In this document: in pieces, positions 6,841-14,264 of the stretch
Position numbering within the stretch: position 1 is the stretch's first letter
Layout: each line of letters begins with the position of its first letter
Assembly: GCA_964562855.1 (NCBI GenBank)
Contig: CAZLVB010000015.1
Location: 1-19,075 of the forward strand
DNA length: 19,075 nt
DNA from: 2-12-FULL-41-17 sp964562855
Lineage (GTDB): Bacteria; Patescibacteriota; Microgenomatia; Curtissbacterales; GWA2-41-24
Reading direction: 5' to 3'
Position numbers and translations under genes: made by a program
The notes under the pieces: generated by a model
Told to the model about the DNA's origin: nothing
The model's database searches: none
What the model saw: only the letters and a program-made list of their open reading frames with translations

Positions 6841-7274
6841 CTAATTTTCTCCCAAAACGATATGTTTTTCCGGTGCAATTCCTGGTTTGACTTGAGAGGG
6901 GATACCTTCTGCAGCTTGAGCTGTTTTGCTCAAACTGTCCGGCAGTACGGGTTGCTCGAAAATTGGATGTTGCCAGGCAATATCCGCGGTTTTTCGTGCG
7001 CCAGCTTCTTGCTCGGGCACGAAAGTTAAGTGGATTCCTGAAATTCTAAATCGGGTTTCGACCCGTTTGAATGCGCTCCATTTCTCCACTCTTCCACGTT
7101 TTGGAGGATTTTATTTAGGGTTGTGAGAGGTGTCAGGCGATGTACCTCCATTCCGTCCGGAAGAAGTACCTTCTGGGTATCAGGGCCTATTTGCTCTAAC
7201 ACCTTAACCTTAGGACGAACTCTTCCATCCTCTGGTGCCTCAAACCCAGTTTGGCCGTGATCTGCTTCTGTCAT
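6841..7274 (-). pseudogene. Unrecognised gene split by an apparent -1 frameshift near 7089
   Basis: Two overlapping minus-strand frames look like parts of one protein. The first (7274 to 7026) runs MTEADHGQTGFEAPEDG through LTTLNKILQNVEEW and then ends in unlikely sequence. The second is open from a GTG at 7089 to a stop at 6841-6843 and reads VEKWSAFKRVETRFRISGIH, then FVPEQEAGARKTADIAWQHP. The frames meet at VEEW/VEKW, in the purine-rich near-duplication GTGGAAGAGTGGAG. A one-base change there would give a protein of about 143 residues. No slippery heptamer is seen, so programmed frameshifting is not supported; a mutation or assembly error is likelier. TATGAT (7282-7287) ends 7 nt before the ATG and supports the 7274 start. 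No family is recognised. Confidence 0.5.
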
Positions 7275-7281
7275 AAGCTAG

Positions 7282-7287
7282 ATCATA
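7282..7287 (-). promoter_or_regulatory. -10 element of the divergent minus-strand gene
   Basis: TATGAT on the minus strand ends 7 nt before the ATG at 7274, the same spacing seen at several other starts here. No convincing -35 at 16-18 bp. Confidence 0.4.
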
Positions 7288-7326
7288 AGCGCTCTGAGTT
7301 TTTACTGCTTGACAAAATGCGCGATA

Positions 7327-7367
7327 AATTCTGACATAATTCTGACATAATAGTTTTCTGGTATAGT
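7327..7367 (+). promoter_or_regulatory. Pho-box-like tandem operator and -10 of the winged-helix regulator gene
   Basis: CTGACAT (7331-7337), AATT, then CTGACAT (7342-7348): two identical 7-bp half-sites with an 11-bp period, flanked by AATT and AATA. TATAGT (7362-7367) follows 13 bp after the second half-site and ends 7 nt before the ATG at 7375. There is no normal -35 at 16-18 bp, as in activator-dependent PhoB-class promoters. The gene it controls encodes an OmpR/PhoB-type DNA-binding domain, so autoregulation is a natural inference. Confidence 0.6.
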
Positions 7368-7374
7368 AGCTACC

Positions 7375-8676
7375 ATGCAATTATCGGTTATCGAAACAAA
7401 GTACCCATTGTCTTTTCGAAAGGATGATGCCCGGATTTTAGGTAATCATCTAGCTCTGCGGCATTCAGTTGAGTTAGTTGGCTTGAAAAGAGTCGGCATT
7501 TCCGATTTTTTGAGATTTTTTCTTTTTCGGCACGGCGTTGTCCAAAAGTACATTGACAAAAGGCAATTCCATTTATTTATTGCCGTTGACTTAAACGGTC
7601 TGGTCGAGCGGGAAATTTTCCCTTTTTGGATTTTAACTTTTAAGCGGATTGCGGACGCTGTCGAAACTTTTAAGGTTCCAGAATCATTGAAAAAGGAGGT
7701 AGCCAACCTTTTTCTTACCAGTATCCAATCGCAAGACGTGTTTCAAACTCTGGAAAATATCAGAGAGGCAATTGGCAAAATTACGAGCGAGAATATAATG
7801 CCCACGATTTTCTTTATACGTTTTGACAGAATTGTTGATATTTTAGATAGCCAATTTTTTTCTAATCTGGAAAGTTTGATAGAGAGAAGCGGCCAAAAGC
7901 TTGCCTATGTTTTTACTACTTACAGAATAATTGATGAAGTTGCCAAGTTTGAACTTGACCGAAATTTTCTGCACGTATTTTCCAATGTTTTATATCTTAA
8001 GCCGACTCTTAAATCTGACACGGAAGTTGTTTATAAAACTCTTAAAAAACGGTACAAATTAAATTTATCCTCCAAAGTAGCAGGAAAGTTATTTGAAATA
8101 TCGGGAGGCCATGTTCAGTATTTACACCTTGCAACGGTAATTTTAAGCCAGACGAACGGTAATCATCAGGCAGAAGATCTTGTCGATCTTCTGTGCGCAG
8201 ACGAGCGGATTAATCTGCAGTCGGAAGAGATTTGGGAGAGTTTGACTGAGGCGGAGCAGTCTCTTCTCATTAAAATCCACGTAAAGGACAAAGTTGCCAA
8301 GGGCGAGAGAGAGAAAAACTCGTATCTTTGGGAAACAGGTCTGGTGCTGGAGAGAGACAACCAAAGTTTTATTTTTTCGCCGCTTTTTGAAAGATTTCTG
8401 GAGGTGAAGGCCGGCGAGAAAGAGCTTTCTGAAGCGGTCGAGCTAACCAAGAAGGAGCATATGCTTTTTAATCATCTTCTGGAAAATGTCGATCGCGTCT
8501 GCGAGAGAGAAAAAATAATTGAGGTGGTTTGGCCCGAATCAGAAGAGTTGGGCGTTTCGGACTGGACCATTGACCGTTTGGCGGCAAGACTGCGGGAGAA
8601 GCTAAAAGCGCAAAAAAGCGAATATGCACTTGTAACAGTTAAAACGCGGGGCTATAAGCTGGTAAAAAGCATCTAA
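7375..8676 (+). CDS. STAND-like ATPase-derived protein fused to an OmpR/PhoB-type winged helix
   Basis: The 433-residue product has two parts. Residues 1-340 look like an AAA+/STAND module: the P-loop position reads VGLKRVGISDFLRFF (GxxxxG at 36-41, but Ile42 replaces the lysine), and TIFFIRFDRIVDI (144-156) fits Walker B with Asp151. A helix-rich region follows with ISGGHVQYLHLATVIL. Residues about 350-433 are a Trans_reg_C winged helix: LTKKEHMLFNHLLEN, REKIIEVVWPES, WTIDRLAARLREKL and VKTRGYKLV. No receiver domain or transmembrane segment is present. The missing lysine suggests weak or lost ATP hydrolysis, with the domain perhaps serving as a binding platform. It is divergent from the frameshifted gene and precedes the citrate-module operon. 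Confidence 0.75.
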   Translation: MQLSVIETKYPLSFRKDDARILGNHLALRHSVELVGLKRVGISDFLRFFLFRHGVVQKYIDKRQFHLFIAVDLNGLVEREIFPFWILTFKRIADAVETFKVPESLKKEVANLFLTSIQSQDVFQTLENIREAIGKITSENIMPTIFFIRFDRIVDILDSQFFSNLESLIERSGQKLAYVFTTYRIIDEVAKFELDRNFLHVFSNVLYLKPTLKSDTEVVYKTLKKRYKLNLSSKVAGKLFEISGGHVQYLHLATVILSQTNGNHQAEDLVDLLCADERINLQSEEIWESLTEAEQSLLIKIHVKDKVAKGEREKNSYLWETGLVLERDNQSFIFSPLFERFLEVKAGEKELSEAVELTKKEHMLFNHLLENVDRVCEREKIIEVVWPESEELGVSDWTIDRLAARLREKLKAQKSEYALVTVKTRGYKLVKSI

Positions 8677-8683
8677 ATTAAGC

Positions 8684-8689
8684 TAAAAT
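8684..8689 (+). promoter_or_regulatory. -10 element before the acetyltransferase-led operon
   Basis: TAAAAT ends 8 nt before the ATG at 8698 and lies 7 bp after the upstream stop codon. No good -35 was found, so readthrough from the regulator gene is also possible. Confidence 0.35.
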
Positions 8690-8697
8690 AGGCACAT

Positions 8698-9303
8698 ATG
8701 GTCAAAGGGGTTTCGATAATAGATACGGCTACAACTTTTGTGGATGAGCAGGCTCGGATTGGTGAAGGCACGACTATTTATCCCAATTGCACAATTCTTG
8801 GCAAAACAAAAATCGGTAAAAATTGCGAAATAGGCCCAAACTGTGTAATTCAGGACTCTGAAATTGCAGACGATGTAGTTATTTTTGTCTCGGTTGTTAA
8901 AAATTCCAAAATCGGTAAAGGAAGTGATGTAGGCCCTTTTTCTCATTTGAGAGATGCGGTCGAGCTGGGCGAAGGAGTTCATATTGGCAATTACGTAGAA
9001 GCTGTCAGGACAAAAATCGGGGATGGAACTAGGGTTGGCCATGTATGCTATTTGGGTGATAGTATTGTCGGCAAAAACGTCAATATTGGAGCAGGGGCAA
9101 TCACAGCCAATTATGACGGAAAAGTTAAGCACCAGACGGTGATTGAAGACGAAGCTTTTATCGGTTCAAACACTGTGCTTGTCGCGCCGGTTGTAGTTGG
9201 CAAAGGCGCAAAAACCGGAGCCGGAGCCGTAATCACACACGATGTACCGGCGCACACATTGGCAGTAGGCGTACCGGCCGTTGTTAAGAAAAAACTTCCA
9301 TGA
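8698..9303 (+). CDS. Standalone GlmU C-terminal-like left-handed beta-helix acetyltransferase
   Basis: The whole 201-residue product consists of hexapeptide repeats (for example IGEGTTIYPNCTILG, IGKNCEIGPNCVI) and matches the acetyltransferase half of GlmU in order: VGPFSHLRDAVEL (Arg85), HIGNYVEA, GHVCYLGDSIVGKNVNIGAG (His115, the position of the catalytic base), ITANYDGKVKHQT and FIGSNTVLVAPV. GlmU uses acetyl-CoA to acetylate glucosamine-1-phosphate for UDP-GlcNAc. The uridylyltransferase half is absent and not encoded next door. The lysine usual in NFVExK is Val103 here, with Arg104 adjacent, so the acceptor may differ. The stop overlaps the next start (ATGA at 9300), placing it in one translational unit with the citrate-cleaving genes. 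Confidence 0.8.
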   Translation: MVKGVSIIDTATTFVDEQARIGEGTTIYPNCTILGKTKIGKNCEIGPNCVIQDSEIADDVVIFVSVVKNSKIGKGSDVGPFSHLRDAVELGEGVHIGNYVEAVRTKIGDGTRVGHVCYLGDSIVGKNVNIGAGAITANYDGKVKHQTVIEDEAFIGSNTVLVAPVVVGKGAKTGAGAVITHDVPAHTLAVGVPAVVKKKLP

Positions 9304-10529
9304 AGCTTTACGAATTTGAAGGGCACGGAATTCTTTCCCGCGCCGGAATCGACAGCCCCTTTTTTGTGGTTGTTTCTGATTTAGACGAGGCAAAGCAGGC
9401 AAGGAAACGTCTTAAATTCCCGATTGTTTGTAAAATTCAGGTGCTTTCCGGAAAACGGGGAAAGAGTGGAGGGATCAAAATAGTCAAAAATGAAAAACAA
9501 CTGCTTTCGTTTTGTAAGGATAATTTCGCAAAAAGCTTCCTGCCTGCCGGCAGGCAGGTTAACGGCGAAGAGGTAAGGTTTATTGTGCTTGCCGAAAAAG
9601 TTGCAATAGAAAAAGAATATTATATTTCGATAACTTACGACACAACTTTAAAAATTCCTTTTATTTTGTTTTCTGAAAAAGGCGGGGTGGATGTTGAAGA
9701 GGTTAAAGCCGAAGATCCGAGTGCAATTATTAGGGTTGACATTGATCCCATTTTAGGCGTGAAGGAGAAGTTTTTAAGGACGAAATTACCCAAAGATTTG
9801 GCAGATTTTGCAGTGCGTCTTTGGGATGCTTTTTGGCGTTATGATGCAAGACTTGTGGAGGTTAACCCTTTGGCGTTGGCCGGTGACAGACTAATCGCTG
9901 TCGATGCAAAGGTGATTCTTGACGACAATGGTCTTGCCAGACACAAGGATCTTGGTTTTGTCCCCAAAGGTGCTATAGCGGCGATGCCTACGGAAAGGGA
10001 GATTGAAGCCAAAAGAATAGATGCAGAGGATTATCGGGGAAGCGCAGGCTCAACCTTTATTGATCTTGACGGCGACATTGCCATTTTGGCAAGCGGTGGC
10101 GGGGCGAGTTTACTGGTAATGGACGCGCTGATTGCGGCGGGCGGCAAACCGGCAAACTATACGGAGTATTCGGGCAATCCGCCGGGTGAAAAAGTTGAAA
10201 AGCTGACCGGGGTTACCCTTTCCCGTGAGAGTCTATGCGGCTGTCTGGTTGCCGGTGCGGTTGCTAACTTTACAGATATTTACGAAACTTTGAGTGGTTT
10301 TGCGCAGGGACTTGCGTCTGTTAGCCCAAAGCCGGACTATCCTATTGTCGTGCGGCGTGGCGGTCCGAGACAAGAAGAGGCGTATCGGATGCTTGAGGAG
10401 CTTTCTAAAAAAGAGGGTTTTGATATTCATTTGTTTGGTCCCCAAACACCGATTTCGGTTGCCTGTCAGAAGATGGTAGAGCTGGCAAAAAATTACAAAA
10501 GAAAGGTATATGGCGATATTAGTCGATAG
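9300..10529 (+). CDS. ATP-grasp subunit of a citrate-CoA ligase (ATP-citrate lyase N-part / citryl-CoA synthetase type)
   Basis: The 409-residue product has an ATP-grasp fold like SucC (MKLYEFEGHGILSRAGI; KIQVLSGKRGKSGGIKIV at 45-62; metal ligands in EVNPL 187-191 and Asp202). It departs from SucC where ATP-citrate lyase does: GGVDVEEV (128-135), ASGGGASLLVMDAL (264-277), YTEYSGNPP (287-295), VANFTD (321-326) and VVRRGGP (350-356). In the human enzyme the citrate site uses the equivalent Asn and Thr of ANFT and an Arg of RRGG; all are kept, whereas SucC has a different sequence there. So citrate (or a close analogue) is the likely substrate. Residues 81-86 (LPAGRQ) come from an inserted palindrome. 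ATGA overlap with the gene before, 20-bp overlap with the gene after. Confidence 0.82.
   Translation: MKLYEFEGHGILSRAGIDSPFFVVVSDLDEAKQARKRLKFPIVCKIQVLSGKRGKSGGIKIVKNEKQLLSFCKDNFAKSFLPAGRQVNGEEVRFIVLAEKVAIEKEYYISITYDTTLKIPFILFSEKGGVDVEEVKAEDPSAIIRVDIDPILGVKEKFLRTKLPKDLADFAVRLWDAFWRYDARLVEVNPLALAGDRLIAVDAKVILDDNGLARHKDLGFVPKGAIAAMPTEREIEAKRIDAEDYRGSAGSTFIDLDGDIAILASGGGASLLVMDALIAAGGKPANYTEYSGNPPGEKVEKLTGVTLSRESLCGCLVAGAVANFTDIYETLSGFAQGLASVSPKPDYPIVVRRGGPRQEEAYRMLEELSKKEGFDIHLFGPQTPISVACQKMVELAKNYKRKVYGDISR
9539..9558. repeat. Perfect 20-bp palindrome inserted in frame
   Basis: CCTGCCTGCCGGCAGGCAGG is its own reverse complement. It lies inside the ATP-grasp gene and encodes L-P-A-G-R-Q without breaking the frame, in a loop between KDNFAKSF and NGEEVRF where length variation is tolerable. 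Confidence 0.9.
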
Positions 10530-11400
10530 GGCAACTCGAGTATTAATTCAGGGAATAACCGGCAGGTCTGGAATCCAGGTTGTGGGCGAACTTTTGGACT
10601 ACGGAACCCGGGTCGTTGCCGGGGTAACTCCCGGCAAGGGAGGACAGGAAGTGGACACTGTACCAGTTTTTAACTCGGTAAAAGAGGCAATTGCCGCAGT
10701 TGGTCCTGTCGATATTTCCATGGTTTATGTGCCGCCTCTCCTGGCGCGCGATGCGGCCCTGGAGGCAATTGAGGCACGGATTCCCATGATTCAAATTTTT
10801 TCCGAAAAAATGCCAATTTTTGATGTATGCATAGTGCTTGCCATGGCTCGCAAAAAACAGGTACGGGTTTTGGGGCCGGCTTCTGTTGGGGCGATTTCAC
10901 CGGGCGAAGGCAAGATCGGCTCCATTGGCGGGCCCAATCCGAATGCAGTTTTCTCAAAGGGTCCGGTCGGGATTATTTCAAAGTCCGGAGGGATGTGTTC
11001 GGAGCTGGCGATGCTGATTACCAACTCTGGTCTTGGGCAGTCAACAGTTGTGGGTATTGGCGGCGATTTGCTTGTTGGGACAGGCTTTGCCGACCTACTT
11101 TTGGATTTTGAGCAGGATAAGCAGACAAAGGCCGCAGTTGTTTTTGGGGAAGTCGGCGGCAGTGCCGAAATTGAGGCGGCAAATTTAATTTCTGAGGGAA
11201 GATTTACCAAACCGTTAATTGTATTTATGGTGGGGAAGTTTGCGGAAAGTTTGCCCAATGATACGAGTCTGGGGCATGCGGGGGCAATTGTGGGCCTTGG
11301 TTATTCATTTGATGAAAAGGTTAAGATTTTGAAAAAATCAGGCGCATTGATAGTCGAGAATTTCGAGGATATCCCGGCTGCCCTAAAAAAAGTTGTTTGA
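10510..11400 (+). CDS. SucD-like subunit of the citrate-CoA ligase (phospho-histidine subunit)
   Basis: The 296-residue protein follows the succinyl-CoA ligase alpha plan: CoA-binding Rossmann motif GITGRSGIQVV (residues 15-25), SMVYVPP, GKIGSIGGPNP, then GPVGIISKSGGM, GIGGDLLVGTGFADLL and GEVGGSAEIEAA. It has the phosphorylated-histidine motif SLGHAGA with His256, close to His246 of E. coli SucD. Length is normal for a separate alpha subunit. Because its partner carries citrate-site residues, the complex is better read as citryl-CoA synthetase than succinyl-CoA synthetase. The ATG lies 20 bp inside the partner gene behind GAAAGG (10501-10506), so the two subunits are probably made in step. 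In type II ATP-citrate lyases this unit is fused to the lyase domain; here it is free. Confidence 0.85.
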   Translation: MAILVDRATRVLIQGITGRSGIQVVGELLDYGTRVVAGVTPGKGGQEVDTVPVFNSVKEAIAAVGPVDISMVYVPPLLARDAALEAIEARIPMIQIFSEKMPIFDVCIVLAMARKKQVRVLGPASVGAISPGEGKIGSIGGPNPNAVFSKGPVGIISKSGGMCSELAMLITNSGLGQSTVVGIGGDLLVGTGFADLLLDFEQDKQTKAAVVFGEVGGSAEIEAANLISEGRFTKPLIVFMVGKFAESLPNDTSLGHAGAIVGLGYSFDEKVKILKKSGALIVENFEDIPAALKKVV

Positions 11401-11427
11401 TCGGTGTAAAATAAAAGTAGAGCCTGC

Positions 11428-11955
<528 letters not shown>

Positions 11956-11969
11956 GTTTGCCTATTAGG

Positions 11970-11975
11970 TATAAT
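11970..11975 (+). promoter_or_regulatory. Consensus -10 (TATAAT) ahead of the citryl-CoA-lyase-like gene
   Basis: A perfect TATAAT, 18 nt before the chosen ATG (11994). The -35 would fall in the tandem repeat and does not match consensus. It argues against the in-frame TTG at 11958, which would place the -10 inside the coding region. Confidence 0.45.
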
Positions 11976-11993
11976 TTAGAAGAGCTGAGCTTC

Positions 11994-12752
11994 ATGGCGA
12001 AACCTTATAGAACTTCCATTACTACCCATGTTAATGGCCGTCCCTATGTTTACGGATACGATCTTATCGAACTTGCCGGTGAAGCTTCTTTTGCCCGCGC
12101 CATCTATTTGATTCTCAAGGGGCAAGTGCCTGACAAAAATTCGGAGGCCTTGTTTAACGCGATGCTGGTTATTGCCTTAGATCACGGAGTAGAGCCGCCT
12201 TCGGTAGTCGCTGCCAGAAACGTATATTCGGGCGGTAGTCCGGTACAGGCGGCAGTAGCCGGCGGGATTCTGGCCTTTGGGGAGTATCACGGGGGTGCGA
12301 TTGAGAAAGCGATGGAGAATTTTGCCAAATATTGCCCTGCATCGAGCACCGCCATAGACCGCCAAGCGCAAAAATTTATCGATGATTTCAAAAAGAGCGG
12401 TTTGCGTATTGCCGGTTTTGGGCACAGACTGTACGATGTGGACCCCAGGACGCAGAAACTGGTTGTGCTTGCCAAAAAATTGGGGTTTTTCGGCAAATAT
12501 GTTAAGTTTGCACAGAAGGTAGAGGAGCAGCTTTCGAAGGGTGTAAAGAAACTACCCCTAAATATTGATGGGGTTATGGCAGCACTTTTACTGGAAATGG
12601 ATTTTAACCCAAAAGTCGGCAAGGGCATTTTTATAATCGCCAGAACCCCGGGTATTGTTGCGCATGTGGTTGAGGAGGCTTTGAGAGAAGCGCCCTTCAG
12701 AAGGTTAAGCGAAAAAGACATTGAATATGATGGACCGAGACCGCGAAAGTAA
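11994..12752 (+). CDS. Citryl-CoA lyase (citrate-synthase-fold domain of ATP-citrate lyase)
   Basis: With ATG 11994 the product is 252 residues, the size of a free citryl-CoA lyase or the C-terminal domain of ATP-citrate lyase, much shorter than citrate synthase (about 370-430). It shows LDHGVEPPS (62-70), YHGGAIEKA (98-106), GFGHRLYDVDPR (141-152), LNIDGVMAALLLEM (189-202) and RTPGIVAH (217-224). His99, His144 and Asp192 fit the citrate-synthase catalytic triad. The family makes or splits citryl-CoA into acetyl-CoA and oxaloacetate. Gene order after the ATP-grasp and SucD-like subunits matches a citrate-cleaving system split into three proteins. A short citrate or methylcitrate synthase is the alternative. 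The stop codon lies in the loop of the terminator hairpin. Confidence 0.8.
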   Translation: MAKPYRTSITTHVNGRPYVYGYDLIELAGEASFARAIYLILKGQVPDKNSEALFNAMLVIALDHGVEPPSVVAARNVYSGGSPVQAAVAGGILAFGEYHGGAIEKAMENFAKYCPASSTAIDRQAQKFIDDFKKSGLRIAGFGHRLYDVDPRTQKLVVLAKKLGFFGKYVKFAQKVEEQLSKGVKKLPLNIDGVMAALLLEMDFNPKVGKGIFIIARTPGIVAHVVEEALREAPFRRLSEKDIEYDGPRPRK

Positions 12753-12770
12753 ACTTTCGCGGAATTTTTA
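12741..12770 (+). terminator. Rho-independent terminator containing the stop codon
   Basis: CCGCGAAAG (12741-12749), loop TAAA, CTTTCGCGG (12754-12762): a perfect 9-bp stem followed by AATTTTTAATTTTT. The loop bases 12750-12752 are the TAA stop of the lyase gene, so the terminator overlaps the last codons of the operon. Confidence 0.8.
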
Positions 12771-12876
12771 ATTTTTAATTCTCAATTTTCATTGAATTTA
12801 CAATGATTAAATGTTTTAAAAATTAATACATTAAAAATTGATTGAAAATTATAAATCGTAAATTGAAAATTAATCA
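12763..12876. repeat. AT-rich imperfect inverted repeat between the citrate operon and ruvC
   Basis: About 110 bp of almost pure A/T built from AATTTTTAATT and CAATTTTCA on the left and their complements (TTGAAAATT, AAATTGAAAATTAA) on the right, so the two arms are roughly inverted. Related words recur at 15791-15830 and 15953-16000. Its right end supplies TTGAAA (12842-12847), 17 bp, GAAAAT (12865-12870) and 6 nt to the ruvC ATG, a possible promoter. Confidence 0.6.
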
Positions 12877-13395
12877 ATGATTATTTTTGGTGTTGATCCC
12901 GGTACCGCCACGACTGGTTATGGGATAATAAAAACCTCTGGATCTAACGATAAAACCGTTTTTAAATTAGTCGATTACGACTGCATTGCTACCCCAAAAA
13001 ATTGGGAGATGCCTCTGAGGCTACATTTTATTCAAAAACAGTTAAAGAGTTTGCTACGACAACATAATCCTGATTGCGTTATTGTCGAGCAACTCTTCTT
13101 CGGCGTGAACTCTAGAACCGCCATGACCGTTGGGCAGGCAAGGGGAGTGGTGCTTGCTACAGCAGCCTCTTATAGGATACCGGTCTTTGAGTATCAGGGT
13201 TTGCATGTTAAACTCACTTTAACTGGTTCCGGTAAAGCAGACAAAAAGCAAATTCAAAAAACAGTAATGAAATTTTTGGGAAAGAGAAAATTAAAAAAGC
13301 CAACCAATGGCTATATAGATGATGCGGCAGACGCATTGGCTGTGGCGATTTGTCATGTCCTCAAGAGTAAAACTCTAAACTCTAAATTGGTGTAG
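12877..13395 (+). CDS. ruvC: Crossover junction endodeoxyribonuclease RuvC
   Basis: The 172-residue product is a full-length RuvC: FGVDPGTATTGYGII with catalytic Asp7, CVIVEQLFFGVNSRTAMTVGQARGV with Glu71, a GSGKADKKQIQ segment, and DDAADALAVAICH with Asp149 and Asp152, giving all four metal-binding acids. RuvC resolves Holliday junctions as a dimer together with RuvAB. Neither ruvA nor ruvB is next to it; the following gene encodes a membrane protein 10 bp downstream. The start is set by the conserved N-terminus, which begins right at the edge of the AT-rich repeat. Confidence 0.95.
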   Translation: MIIFGVDPGTATTGYGIIKTSGSNDKTVFKLVDYDCIATPKNWEMPLRLHFIQKQLKSLLRQHNPDCVIVEQLFFGVNSRTAMTVGQARGVVLATAASYRIPVFEYQGLHVKLTLTGSGKADKKQIQKTVMKFLGKRKLKKPTNGYIDDAADALAVAICHVLKSKTLNSKLV

Positions 13396-13405
13396 GGGGG
13401 GTGAA

Positions 13406-14221
13406 ATGATAAGTCTTCGTAAGATTTTATCCAAATTTAGTTCATACGAAATTACTAAAAGGCAGAAGTTCGTTTTAATGGCGGTTTTTTTGACGGTGAT
13501 TTTGATTACCACGCAAACTGTGGATGAGAGATTCCGGTTTGTGACCATTGCCGCTTTGGCGGCTGCTACTGTTTTTCTTTCGATCTTTGCTCTTTGGGGA
13601 GAGCTTTCGGGTATTAAGTACTTCCTGCTTTTGTTTTTGCCTATCTATTTTGTGGTTGGCGCCTCGTTATTTTATTTTCTTCTACCTGTAAGATGGTTGA
13701 CAAGACTGCCTTTTGCATTCTTATTTGGAATTTCTGTTTATCTTCTGATGCTGACCAGTAATATTTACAACGTGGCAGCAATCAGAACGATTGCGCTTCT
13801 TAGGGCGGCCCATGCAGTAGGGTTGTTATTTTCAATAATTTCAACGTTTTTTTTAACTAACGTACTTTTTTCTCTGCATTTGCCTTTTTATTTAGTAACA
13901 ATGGGGGCTTTTGCGATTACTTTGCCGCTTTTTATAATCGGTCTTTGGTCTTACGAGCTTGAGGAATTTATTTCGAGAAGAGTTTTTATTTTAAGTTTGG
14001 TTTTTGCACTGGTTACGGCCCAAATTGCCCTGGTACTTTCTTTTTGGCCGATAGCACCGATAAACGGCGGACTTTCTTTAGCGACAGTAATGTATATACT
14101 TTTAGGACTTGCGCAGTTTGAGTTTCATGGACGTCTTAAGCCGCGTTTGATTTGGGAACACCTGATCGTAGCTATTTGTGTATTCGTGATCGTGGTGATT
14201 ACGACAAGATGGGGAGGATAG
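13406..14221 (+). CDS. Polytopic membrane protein, unknown function (271 residues)
   Basis: After a basic N-terminus (MISLRKILSKFSSYEITKRQK) the protein is hydrophobic throughout, with eight or nine likely membrane helices, for example VAVFLTVIL-like residues 24-38, YFLLLFLPIYFVVGASLFYF, GLLFSIISTFFLTNVLF and a last helix LIVAICVFVIVVITT. Polar loops are short and there is no recognisable catalytic or binding motif. The ATG lies 10 bp after the ruvC stop and is preceded by a G-run plus GTGA (13395-13404), so translation probably follows from ruvC. Nothing in the sequence links its function to recombination. Confidence 0.65.
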   Translation: MISLRKILSKFSSYEITKRQKFVLMAVFLTVILITTQTVDERFRFVTIAALAAATVFLSIFALWGELSGIKYFLLLFLPIYFVVGASLFYFLLPVRWLTRLPFAFLFGISVYLLMLTSNIYNVAAIRTIALLRAAHAVGLLFSIISTFFLTNVLFSLHLPFYLVTMGAFAITLPLFIIGLWSYELEEFISRRVFILSLVFALVTAQIALVLSFWPIAPINGGLSLATVMYILLGLAQFEFHGRLKPRLIWEHLIVAICVFVIVVITTRWGG

Positions 14222-14228
14222 CCTCTTG

Positions 14229-14258
14229 TTGACAAACCCTATAGTTTTATCTTAGAAT
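14229..14258 (+). promoter_or_regulatory. Near-consensus promoter with leaderless geometry
   Basis: TTGACA (14229-14234), 18 bp, TAGAAT (14253-14258), then 6 nt to the ATG at 14265. This is the strongest promoter match in the window, and its start site would fall at the start codon. Confidence 0.7.
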
Positions 14259-14264
14259 CCTCTC

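Noticed and set aside
7026..7089. Programmed -1 ribosomal frameshift
   Set aside because: No X_XXY_YYZ heptamer in the zero frame and no clear downstream pseudoknot; a mutation or assembly error is simpler.
8683..9132. 149-residue minus-strand open frame over the acetyltransferase gene
   Set aside because: Antisense to a regular hexapeptide-repeat protein; the frame stays open because of that repeat.
10791..11258. 155-residue minus-strand open frame over the SucD-like gene
   Set aside because: Antisense shadow of a conserved enzyme; low-complexity Ser/Pro/Thr-rich composition.
12287..12721. 144-residue minus-strand open frame over the lyase gene
   Set aside because: Antisense shadow of a conserved enzyme with no independent support.
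11958..12752. TTG at 11958 as start of the citryl-CoA-lyase-like gene
   Set aside because: It would put a perfect TATAAT inside the coding region; the ATG at 11994 begins at the conserved N-terminus.
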